Assembly: GCA_020650975.1 (NCBI GenBank)
Contig: JAIPMN010005124.1
Coordinates: forward strand, 1-32,274
Direction of reading: 5' to 3'
Length of the DNA stretch: 32,274 bases
DNA from: Apostichopus californicus
Lineage: Eukaryota; Echinodermata; Holothuroidea; Aspidochirotida; Stichopodidae
Below, piece by piece: positions 11,862-21,243 of the stretch (within the stretch, counting starts at the first letter, position 1; every line of letters starts with the position of its first letter). Under the pieces are notes generated by a model that made no database searches, was not told the DNA's origin, and saw only the letters and a list, made by a program, of their open reading frames with translations. A program made the position numbers and the translations under genes.

Positions 11862-12335
11862 GTGGCATGCAGACGTACTGTAGCATGCAGGGCCCCCTCT
11901 CCCACTGGGGGAAACTATGCTGGCCACCATACTTTGCCTTGCACTCTTGTATACTGTAATATTGGTGGCATGCAGTAGCATGCAGGGCCCCCTCTCCCAC
12001 TGGGGGAAACTATGCTGGCCACCATACTTTGCCTTGCACTCATGTAAACTGTAATATTTGGTGGCATGCAGTTGCGTGCAGGGCCCACTGGTGCAAACTA
12101 TGCAGGCCACCATACTTTGCCTTGCACACATGTCTATACTGTCATATTAGTGGCATGCAGTAGCATGCAGGGCCCCCTCTCCCACTGGTGCAAACTATGC
12201 TGGCCACTATACTTTGTCTTGCACACATGTATACTGTAATATTGGTTGCATGCAGTAGCATGCAGGGCCTCCTCTCCCACTGGGGCAAACTATGCTGGCC
12301 ACCATACTTTGCCTTGCACTCTTGTATACTGTCAC
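11862..12335 (+). repeat. five-copy ~95-bp tandem array
   Basis: GTGGCATGCAG-like starts occur at 11862, 11965, 12061, 12150 and 12245 (periods 103, 96, 89 and 95). Each unit contains GCATGC words, GGGCCCCCTCTCCCACTGG, a CTGGCCACCATACTTTGCC block and a TTGCACTCTTGTATACTG tail. Copies differ by small deletions (the third lacks the CCTCTCCC part). Minus-strand open frames here are periodic translations of the array. Confidence 0.88.
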
Positions 12336-13992
12336 TAAAATGCACTAGTATTTAACTAGTTTGACATTTCTTGTAAAGCTGGGTGTTGTACAACGTAACA
12401 ACAGTACTGTAGATACACAACATTTTGTACGTATATATTATCTAACTTTATCGGTATTATTTAAACTAATGAAAGGAGATCTTCTGTATCTCACTACACT
12501 GCTATGTGGGTTTGTTGACTTTTTGTTATGCAAATTGATTTGATAGGTTGAAACTGTTGTATTGAAGCAATCATTTGGTATTTTGATTTGTTTGTATTAC
12601 CTTACCCCCTTGCATATTTCACAGGTCAGCAGCCCTGCACTTTGCAGTCTTTGGACTGTATCATGCAGTCTATGCAGACTGCTTATCTGTGGATGTTTGA
12701 TTATATCAACTCTACCTAATTGTTTCCAATCTTGTTTGATATGTAAATGAGTTTGATTGTCTTTAGTATTGCTCAGTGATCAAATAGAAAGTAGTGACAC
12801 AAGTACAGCCAGGCAGTTTGTTATCATTTGATATCATTGTATTGTTATATTTGAGGAAAGTGGATAAAAGCAACTCAAACAAGGTACAATTTTAAGCTAT
12901 TGATCGTCATTATTCTCTTGAAGTTTCAATTGGCGAACATGCATGGTCCTATTGGGATTTATGGAAAGTAGTCTTGATAGAGTAGAAAACTGCCTTTCTT
13001 TTTGGACTGTATTCTGGAGAAGCAACGTGCAAATAATGCAACATGGAAGCCATGTAAACATAAGTACTCAGGAACTTAAATTACTGACTTTGTGATCTTG
13101 ATTCGTCTCCTAACATTGGCCACTGTTTTTTCATATGATGGTTTTTAGATGTAGCTTTACTGCAATTATAGCAACTCCAAGATTCATGTTTTCAGTAAGT
13201 AGAAACTAACATTGGTATATGTATGTTTCGGGCAGTACTGAATTGAAGTCTCTATGGTCCATTACTTAGTTCCAGGTAATCTAGATGCAAGTGACTAACG
13301 TATTGACGGTATGTTTGGCATTTATGTAAGAAAGCTGGTATGGCGTACGTGTGTTGCATATCACTTAGTGAGCTGCATAATTGGTGATCGTCAAAGTCAC
13401 ACTTGAAGATATGGGTGTGCTGTTAGCATTGGTCTCAATTACTGTCTTATGTGGGCTCAAAGTAAACTTTATAAGTAGGAGTGGTAGTCTGATCTGTAAA
13501 TAGTTTTCTCTGTTACGAGTTTGTTTTCTGGATGTCGTACTGCTAAACTGGGCTGTGTGTCTGTACAGTCAACACAAATCTACAGTAGGCAAACCTTCTA
13601 AAGGAGAAACTGCACATCTTCAGTGTCTAGTTCAGTTACAATTTGTAATCAAATGAAGAACTTTCCTTCTTTTCTAGATATAGAATGATCTTCATTCCAC
13701 ACTGTTTGCTTCTTATGAGTGTCTTTTATTTTTTACTCTGTTGCACCTGTAATTCAACTGACAAGTGGTGAACATTGTTGAATTAATTTGTTTTGTTTCT
13801 GGCAAAATTATTAAAACATTTGGATTTACTTGGGATATATTAGAGATCTATTTTAATCTGGAGATAAGCTTACATTATTGACTTGCAATTATTCTATTTC
13901 AGTTCAGTTTAGTGATTATCTTTGGCAATTACTGTAAATACTGTATGAGGGATACAATCATTGAATCTCTTGAATGATGATCTGACCCTCAG
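12336..13992. other. non-coding, nothing recognised
   Basis: A+T-rich unique sequence between two tandem arrays. It has short open frames only (up to about 62 codons) and no RNA gene, terminal inverted repeat or coding-like block. Confidence 0.45.
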
Positions 13993-14478
13993 TACTAATG
14001 ATCATACATGATCATTACTGTACTGATCATACATGATCATTACTGTACTGATCATACATGATCATTACTGTACTGATCATACATGATCATTACTTTACTG
14101 ATCATAAATAATCATTACTGTACTGATCATACATGATCATTACTTTACTGACCATACATGATCATTACTGTACTGATCAAGTGATCATACATAATCATTA
14201 CTGTTCTGATCATACATGATCATCACGGTATTGATCATACATCATAATTACTATACTGAATCTACTGATCATACATGATCATTACTGTACTGATCATACA
14301 TGATCATTACTTTACTGATCATCATTATCATTACTTTACTGATCATTCATGATCATTACTATACCGATCATTAATGGTCATTACGGTACTGATCAAACAT
14401 GATCATAACTGTACTGATCATACATGATCCTCACTATACTGATCATACAGTACATGATCATTACTGTACTGATCATTC
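13993..14478 (+). repeat. 25-bp minisatellite of TGATCA palindromes
   Basis: About 19 copies of the 25-bp unit TGATCATACATGATCATTAC + TGTAC run almost without interruption. Each unit holds two TGATCA palindromes separated by TACA. Variants lose one palindrome (AATAATCAT, TTAATGGTCA) or gain short insertions (near 14178 and 14260). The last copies end near 14477, about 570 bp before the first coding exon of the SYTL-like gene. Confidence 0.93.
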
Positions 14479-15048
14479 AAGTTATGAATATCTTGTGCTT
14501 ACTGAACAGGTACAAACATGAGGACTAATAAGCTTGAATTGATTTGTAAGATTTGCAAATAATTGGAAGTGAGTACTTGTGTGTAAGTGAGTAGTGTGTA
14601 CTTGTGTCTTTTGATGTGAAGCTCTTGTGAATGAAGTCAAATTGTAGAGATGAATAAACCATCCAGCATTGCAAAGTGTTTCCATGCATCTACATCTCCA
14701 CATACCGGGTACAGTATGTTGGTAATGGCTGCTCACTTGTTGTGGTACATGCTGCACAAATGAAAGATGTCGACACTTGATTAATTGTAGAAGTTGCAGA
14801 TATTTTACTGAATACAAGTAGCTACATCTGAGAACATGGTTTGTCATGTTTGCCATTCTTGGCCGATTATTAGCTGGCATTCACGAAACAGGGAAAGCTA
14901 AAGTAGGACAATGGAATGCAAAATTGTGTACAGTACAGAGTAAATAAAGGTACGGTAGGTTACCAGTCAGTTACACTTCAGAGTGAATTAATATTATCAT
15001 TTCTTACATTTTGATGAACTTTTGATTATTTGGTTTTCCCTTTTACAG
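14479..15048 (+). other. SYTL5: presumed intron or 5' flank ending in a strong splice acceptor
   Basis: Mostly unique non-coding DNA. It finishes with the pyrimidine-rich acceptor TGGTTTTCCCTTTTACAG (AG at 15047-15048). The first coding exon therefore appears to be preceded by at least one untranslated exon that I cannot locate. A minus-strand open frame at 14482-14880 shows no family resemblance. Confidence 0.5.
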
Positions 15049-15219
15049 TCTGCCAATGGGCTTGCCCAGTCACTTCTGGTTATATAGACAATGAGCTGGT
15101 AAAGACAGGCAAACCAAGATGTTGAACTTAGACCACCTGGACGATGAAGAGAGAGAAATTATCGAAGCTGTCATCCTCAGAGATGAAAATGAGAGGCTGC
15201 GGGAAGAACAAAGAGTCAA
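15049..15219 (+). CDS. SYTL5: SYTL4/5-like synaptotagmin-like protein, first coding exon (SHD1 helix)
   Basis: The exon runs from the acceptor AG at 15047-15048 to a consensus donor (CAA|GTAAGT, GT at 15220-15221). Coding starts at ATG 15119 in context AAGATGT. Two very short upstream ORFs (ATG 15056 and 15091) lie in the untranslated part. The 33 complete codons plus two bases (phase 2) give an acidic/amphipathic helix: LDHLDDEEREIIEAV, then LRDENERLREEQRVK. This is the start of the Slp homology domain 1 (RabBD), which in Slp proteins binds GTP-Rab27 and tethers secretory granules to the plasma membrane. The pattern L-x-x-L-x-x-E-E-(K/R)-x-x-I...V(L)-x-R-D-E matches Slp4/Slp5 best in my recollection. 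It continues in frame to the zinc-finger exon at 30794. The exact paralogue is uncertain; melanophilin/MyRIP-like effectors are less likely. Confidence 0.85.
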
Positions 15220-15543
15220 GTAAGTATTCATCTGTACAAAACTAGATAGTACTGACAACAAGATGAAGATGGCTTATTCAGAGCAACTACATACTTGTAG
15301 GGTAGCCTTTTATTTTGCAGTAGAGGTATCATAGTAAGATCTGGTTTGATATTCTCTCTGGTGGCACAGAGAGGAGAATGAATGTCATCTCTGATCCAAG
15401 GGAAAGTGAGAGGATGTCAATGGCATGCTAATTGATGAGTCATAGGTAAAGGGTTTGGAATATTCCCTGCTCCTAACTTCTGAAGGAATCAGCAATAGCT
15501 AGTTTACTTCCTGACATTTTAAAAATTTCCTCATCACATTCAT

Positions 15544-15905
15544 CATTGTCACCTGATGAATCTGTGTGAAGATACATTTCTTACTGTGGGTTTTCTCAGC
15601 CAATCAAAGGTAAGAACCATTGTCACCTAATGAGTCAGTGTTGAGGTACATTTCTGTGTTTCTTTGTCAGCCATTCACAGGCAAGAACCATTATTCTCAT
15701 ATGAGTTTGTGTTTTGAGGTACATTTCTGTGGCTCTCGTTAGTTAATCACAGGTAAGAACCATTGTCACCTAATGAGTCAGTGTTGAGGTATATTTCTGT
15801 GTTTCTTTGTCAGCCATTCACAGGCAAGAACCATTATTCTCTTATGAGTTTGTGTTAAGGTACATTTCTGTGGCTGTTGTTAGCCAATCACAGGCAACAA
15901 CCACG
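15544..15905 (+). repeat. ~72-bp tandem array, alternating two subtypes
   Basis: Five units start with CATTGTCACCTRATGA or CATTATTCTCWTATGA and continue GTTTGTGTTGAGGTACATTT, then a CTGTG...TCAGCCA/TTAGCCA stretch, then CACAGG(T/C)AAGAACCA. Two subtypes alternate, giving a higher-order period of about 143 bp (ACCATTGTCACCTAATGAG at about 15616 and 15759). Each unit carries a donor-like AGGTAAGAAC or its AGGCAAGAAC derivative. Confidence 0.82.
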
Positions 15906-16565
15906 CACGCTATGCATTGTGCCATGTTGGTGAATCGATTACCTGTTTTGATAGTCACTAGTTGGAACTTGTGTATTTGTTCAACATAGGTGAAAATACT
16001 TTTGTTGACAATTATTTTTTACTCACTAATTTTTACTAACAGCTTCATGTGCATTCCTTATATTAAATCTACAGTGAGCAGATTAAATCATTATCAATTT
16101 GTTAGTTAGGAGTGCAGTACTTAGTGACATGATTGGAACCACTATGCAATAGTAAGAGTGACGGATATGCGGGAACATCAACATAATATATATCGTAAAT
16201 GACACAAAATTCCCTACCCAGCACAAATTGCAGAGCTTGACAATTTGAAAAGATTGATTGCCATTAGCTACTGGCATTTGTTTTGTAATATAACGTACTT
16301 GAGATGTATACTATACGATGGTTGCAGTACTGTAGGCACCTACTGTACATGTACTGTAGGCACCTATATATAGCTCTAAGAGCTGTGTACCAGTACATGC
16401 CTCTTGGAAGAAATACACTGAAGTAGCAACAGCTGGCCTCCATATCTTCTCAAATGTGAAGACTGCAGTCCAATTAATGAATAAATTAATGAATTTTCTT
16501 CGTTCCTCGCTTACCTGTCTCCACACAACCTTAGCACCTCCTTCTACCCGTGCCTAGAATGAATT
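15906..16565 (+). other. intron sequence, short local duplications
   Basis: No exon recognised. A near-duplicate TACTGTAGGCACCTA occurs at about 16328 and 16352. The rest is unique A+T-rich sequence. Confidence 0.4.
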
Positions 16566-16828
16566 GGTAACCTTTTAACACTGTGCGCCCTCTATGACCA
16601 GACCCCCCCCCCCCAGGTCTATGCCCTTCTCATTCTACCATCCAATGTGCCAACATTGTGCGTTTTGTTGTTCGGATTTCCTATGTAAGCGNNNNNNNNN
16701 NGGTAACCTTTTAACACTGTGCGCCCTCTATGACCAGACCCCCCCCCCCCCAGGTCTATGCCCTTCTCATTCTACCATCCAATGTGCCAACATTGTGCGT
16801 TTTGTTGTTCGGATTTCCTATGTAAGCG
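16566..16828. repeat. 127-bp duplication flanking an assembly gap
   Basis: The block 16566-16691 (GGTAACCTTTTAACACTGTG...TATGTAAGCG) is repeated at 16702-16828, with ten Ns (16692-16701) between. As far as I can read, the copies are identical except for the length of the internal C run, which is one base longer in the second copy. This is what unmerged, overlapping contig ends look like; a real tandem duplication is less likely. An open frame reading across the Ns is not a gene. Confidence 0.85.
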
Positions 16829-16865
16829 ATTTTCGTACGGAATTGGAACCTAGGTTCTTGGTCTT

Positions 16866-16958
16866 GTAGTACTTAGGTACTTGTATAGTACTGTGGTACT
16901 GTAGTACACTGTAGTACTTGTAGTACTGTAGTACTTTTGTACTGTAGTACTGTGTACA
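16866..16958. repeat. TAGTACTG(T) simple-sequence cluster
   Basis: Repeated GTAGTACTGTAGTACT-type words over about 90 bp. Because TAGTACTA and GTAC are palindromic, the tract can fold on itself. No regular period longer than about 10-14 bp. Confidence 0.75.
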
Positions 16959-17544
16959 TCATATTTCACATGCACATCTATTTTTAAAATAAATTCTGTG
17001 GCTTGAATCTATATTAAGAAGCTTGTAATATGTAAACTGTAATTAAACACATTGCCATGAACATAATCGAAAGTCAAGAAGTACAAGATTGTATCATCGG
17101 ATATACAGTTGAAAAATGTGGAATTTTAGCTAATTTCATGAATTTTTAGCCTTTGATCTGTTGATGCAAATGGTCACATGTGCATTTTTGTAAAAAGAAC
17201 GGAGGTAAATATTATGTATCTATTGCTAAATGATTATTTAACATCGCCAATTATAGCAAAGCATACAGACCTTATGTTTCAAAAGTTTAAAAATCTATTA
17301 ACAGTGTGAGCCAGTCTTTCATACCAGCATAAATTTGTGACTAGAATGTACTTTTGCAATTCAATATCACTAATTTAACACAAATCATTTTGCCAACATG
17401 AACACTAGATATCCAGTAATGAAGCCTTACAGTTTTCCCCCATAGTATCCATTATTTTTATGGTAAATGCCTCATTCCCATACTACCAGTCATGCATAAT
17501 AGAATCATAATTACTGTAGGTGAACATAATTAACACTAATTAAG
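16959..17544 (+). other. intron sequence, nothing recognised
   Basis: A+T-rich unique DNA between the simple-sequence cluster and the MITE. No coding block, RNA gene or inverted repeat was seen. Confidence 0.4.
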
Positions 17545-17813
17545 TACTGTAGCAGGCGCGTAGCCAGGAATTTGCCAAGGGGGGGGGCGAAAATGTAGAA
17601 AAATTTTCAGAGCCGTAGATACGGCATTGCATACTATCTAAGCGTAGCGCCACCATGGTTGGCGTGAAGCATACAAGAAAATTTTGGCTGAAAATGCCTC
17701 CCAGATTGCTGGAAATGGCACTTCCCACGTCTTGTAAGTTGTATCTTAGCATTTTCTCTTTTGAAATTACTAGCGATATCATAAAAACACTTGGCTACGC
17801 GCCTGTACTGTAG
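17545..17813. mobile_element. hAT-type MITE, second family member
   Basis: The element is 17553-17805 (253 bp). It has 14-bp terminal inverted repeats (CAGGCGCGTAGCCA...TGGCTACGCGCCTG) and a perfect 8-bp target duplication TACTGTAG at 17545-17552 and 17806-17813. There is no coding capacity. Its core (ACTATCTAAGCGTAGCGCCA, TTGGCGTGAAGCATACA, CCCAGATTGCTGGAAATGGC) matches the core of the 6391-6757 MITE, but the termini differ. A G run lies near 17579. Confidence 0.92.
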
Positions 17814-18370
17814 TCTTTTCATCATTTAATGATTGTGCGAGACCACAACTTATACAGTTGTGGCAAGAAAGTTAGATTTGTTCCAGGAACAATAGTCTAA
17901 CATGCTCACACAACTTTGCTAACATACCTGAATTGTGGGAATGGTTCCTAGTAATCCTAGGAAATGGAGGAGGGGGGGTTAATGGGAGGGTAGGGTTGTT
18001 TGGTTTGATATACTTTCACAAAGATCTGTTTTGATGGGGGGGGGGTGGTTCCTGCTCTCACTAACACACCTATGGCTTACCCTTAACTTACTACATTACT
18101 TCACAAAGTACTACTTTTAACCTATGACTGTAACAGACCTAATTACACACAGTTAGGTAAACTGTCAAAATATGTAGGTGATGTTTTTTTCCTGACCAAG
18201 GTTAGCATCAATAGTGCTAATTCTTGATGTGTGAGTTTGCAGCTGTGATTTTCAGTATTTCACCTCATTTAGTTGTCACCACGGTAACCAGATGTTTTTT
18301 GGTATAGGCTGCATTGACAGGTGATGTGAGAATATACCTAGTGCATCCACCTCTTACTGCCCTACTGTAC
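17814..18370 (+). other. non-coding sequence, G-rich patches
   Basis: Contains G runs near 17975 and 18035 and otherwise unique sequence. It could include upstream regulatory DNA of the 18895 exon; nothing specific was seen apart from the sites listed separately. Confidence 0.35.
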
Positions 18371-18373
18371 AGA

Positions 18374-18381
18374 TGACGTCA
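18374..18381. promoter_or_regulatory. candidate cAMP-response element
   Basis: A perfect TGACGTCA palindrome, the full CREB/ATF consensus, about 510 bp upstream of the ATG at 18895. A single 8-bp match can occur by chance. It is listed because it precedes a possible alternative first exon. Confidence 0.3.
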
Positions 18382-18760
18382 TATGGAACAATAGAAAAAG
18401 GGCGTTATTTACAGTGAAAATGGAAAAGTGAAAAAAAATTGATTGTTTTATAGTCTCTACTTGCAAACTTTTCACTCAGAGTTTAATTCACAGTTGCACG
18501 TATGCTAAATGGACTACTGTATCATAGAAACTGATGTACTTTTACCATGTTAGCAGTTGGACTTAATTATATTCTGGGGCATTTACCAAGCAGTGGTTGC
18601 ATTTTTCTATGGATTATAGTAGCTGTTCAGCAAATGAATTTTGAATACGTTTCATCAGCAGGAATATGGACGATATACCAGTGAAACATGTTGTATTTAA
18701 AATATATACAACAGTCACAATATTTCTACAGTTTTTAAAAAACTTTTATAATTATTGTGT

Positions 18761-18768
18761 TATAAAGG
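18761..18768 (+). promoter_or_regulatory. candidate TATA box for the acidic-exon transcript
   Basis: TATAAAGG lies 127 bp upstream of the last base before ATG 18895, which would allow a 5' UTR of roughly 100 nt. A+T-rich DNA yields such matches often, so confidence is low. Confidence 0.2.
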
Positions 18769-18894
18769 AAAATTACTACATTGCAGTATGTACAGCATGA
18801 CTAGTGTACCAAGCATGCCAGGAAGGTAACATTCAAGTTATCCATAACAGTGTTGACATTATTGTAGTACAGTAATTGTTGTCACACTAAAGAA

Positions 18895-20477
18895 ATGGCT
18901 GAAGGAAGTGTACAACCTGTCCAGGAACTAATTCTTAGACAAGAAATGTTGCAAAATGGCTTGGATAATCCGAACGGTAAGAAACCATCCCAAATTTATA
19001 AACCTGTCCTTCCTGCAAATGTAACCGGTGAACTTTTCAGCTCCCTCAAAAATGGACAGTCAAACTTACAAACTGCTGAGACCAGCAGATCCAGGAGGTC
19101 ACTGAATGAAGAAGCAGGTAGGTCTACAGTGGAGGGGAGAGCAATAGCTTCCAACTCATCTCCTCTCCTGGATAAAACTCCAACAGGATCAACCCAATTA
19201 GATAGTAGTAGTTCTTCCGGAAGCGCAAATATGCAAACCGTTCCACCTGTAGTACCCGACAAACCCTCTCGGAGTGGCAATTCTTCGTCAAAAGGGCCCC
19301 TTGGAAGGTCTCTACCTCCAGTTCCTCCTCCAAAGAGTTGGACGACACAAGACAGCCAGGATTATGGAGAAAGTGACCAGATACCTGGAATAAAGACACT
19401 CCCACCGATAAAATCCAAACCTGTATTGAATACTAAACTGCATCATGATGAGACATCCGTACATGATTTAAGTGAAGACAAACACGAAGAGACTCAGGGA
19501 AACCCCAAGATTGGTTCCAAAAAGACGGGGGCATTGGTAGCTTCCTTTGAGCAGACTGTGGTAGGCACAAGTAACGGTCAGGTTGGTTCTACTATCGGTG
19601 TTGCCGATGATCAGAGACAGAGTCATTTTCACCATGATGATGTAAATAAAGCTTCAAACTCAGGTGTTGACGACAGTCATTCTCATGGAATGGAAAGTCT
19701 GAGAACAATTGACCCTTCCCAAAAAGGTCATTATAAGGAAACATACATAGATCATTCAGTGTCCTCATTGAGCACAGATGGGGATGGTGACGACATCGGA
19801 GACGATGGGGTGGACGATCCATCTCTCATCGGAAAGAAGAAAGGAAGACATCAGCGTAGGAGAGATACCTCTGGAGAGGAAAATAGAAATATTGGATACT
19901 TCTCCCAGACCAATGTCGATGAGGGAGATAGCATTATTGAAGATGAAGGACTAATGCCTGATGTACCCATCATTAAGGTGGAAGATTATGGTGATTTTTC
20001 GAAAGAAACTTCTGTATCTAATCAAGAACTGTCTGATGGCGACACAGTATATCACAGTATCGATGCGAATAGAGACACACCACATCGAGAAGAGGATGAT
20101 CTGTCTCCCAGTTTATCAGGTACAAAGGGACTGTTAATGGTGGGAAGTGCTGCTTATGAGGAAGATGATGATGGTGATGATGATGGTGATGATGAGGAGG
20201 AGGAGGAGGAGGAGGAGGATGAGGAAGGTGGTTATGATGATCAGAGTGATTTCTCAGAGGATGAGGAAATGAGAGATATTGAAGATGAGGAGATAATGGA
20301 ACAAGCTAATGATTCCTCGGAGGAGTTAGGAGAAGGTGTGATGGATGTGAATGAGGAGGATGGGTATGAACAGAGTAGGGAAGAATTTGAGGAGATGATT
20401 GATGAGGGTGAAGAGAAAGATTTCACCATGCCAGTGTCCATGGAGGAGGGACTTGCATATCTTGGCATATTTTCAAG
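18895..20477 (+). CDS. long exon encoding a disordered acidic protein; possible alternative N-terminus of the SYTL-like gene
   Basis: An open frame starts at ATG 18895 with strong context (G at -3, G at +4) and runs 527 codons plus two bases to a consensus donor (TCAAG|GTAAGTC, GT at 20478-20479). Without splicing it would stop at TAA 20479-20481. The protein looks disordered. It has Ser-rich stretches (about 64-135), a Pro-rich SH3-ligand-like LPPVPPPKSW (140-149), His/Asp-rich patches (183-266), a basic KKKGRHQRRR (314-323), a sumoylation-like IKVE (360-363), and a very acidic tract (about 422-507) with runs of Asp and Glu. I do not recognise a family. Its phase-2 end equals that of the exon at 15219, so joining it to 30794 stays in frame (FSR then KLKSEL). 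It could be an alternative first exon, an internal cassette, or part of a nested gene with unseen exons. Confidence 0.7.
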
Positions 20478-20512
20478 GTAAGTCAGGGAAATGTTTTCAT
20501 GAGGTCTTTCTC

Positions 20513-21139
20513 TGTAGAATTGTAACATAATACTTGTAGTGTATCAGCAGTGACTGGATAGGATTGTAACTTAATACTTGTGACTAGTTTCTCAGCAGTG
20601 ACTGGATATAATTGTAACTTAATACTTGTAGTGTATCAGCAGTGTCTGGATATAATTGTAACTTAATACTTGTAGTGAATCAGTAGTGACTGGATAGAGT
20701 TGTAACTAAATACTTGTAGTGTATCAGCAGTGACTGGATAGGATTGTAACTTAATACTTGTGACTAGTTTATCAGCAGTGACTGGATATAATTGTAACTT
20801 AATACTTGTAGTGTATCAGCAGTGTCTGGATAGAGTTGTAACTTAATACTTGTAGTGAATCAGTAGTGACTGGATAGAGTTGTAACTTAATACTTGTAGT
20901 GTATCAGCAGTGACTGGATAGAGTTGTAACTTAATACTTGTAGTGTATCAGCAGTGACTGGATAGAATTGTAACTTAATACTTGTAGTGTATCAGCAGTG
21001 ACTGGATAGAATTGTAACTTAATACTTGTGACTAGTTTATCAGCAGTGACTGGATATAATTGTAACTTAATACTTGTAGTGTATCAGCAGTGACTGGATA
21101 GACTTGTAACTTAATACTTGTATCAGCAGTGGCTGGATA
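20513..21139 (+). repeat. ~44-bp minisatellite just after the acidic exon
   Basis: About 14 copies of a unit close to GACTGGATAGAATTGTAACT + TAATACTTGTAGTGTATCAG + CAGT. A subset carries a longer variant with GACTAGTTTCTCAGCAG. The variants occur in a repeating order, suggesting that blocks of several units were duplicated together. The array starts about 35 bp downstream of the donor at 20478. Confidence 0.92.
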
Positions 21140-21151
21140 GAAATAGAAATA

Positions 21152-21243
21152 TAGATGTTAATGTAAGGCCAACAAACCCTGTAGATGTTAATGTAAGGCC
21201 CGCAAACCCTATACTATGTTAATGTAAGGCCAACAAATCCTAT
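21152..21243 (+). repeat. three ~30-bp tandem copies
   Basis: TAGATGTTAATGTAAGGCC followed by MRCAAACCCTR occurs at about 21152 and 21182, with a third, slightly changed copy from about 21212. It directly follows the 44-bp minisatellite. Confidence 0.85.

Noticed and set aside
11761..12345. Several Cys/Met/His-rich frames on -
   Set aside because: Periodic translation of the ~95-bp tandem array.
14482..14880. 132-codon open frame on -
   Set aside because: No domain, low-complexity His/Thr/Ser composition, no splice context; it is just upstream of a gene on the opposite strand.
16594..16869. Open frame containing unknown residues
   Set aside because: It reads through the assembly gap and a duplicated contig end.
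18996..20528. Four frames antisense to the acidic exon
   Set aside because: Shadows of the long + strand ORF, including runs of Ser and His opposite Asp/Glu codons.
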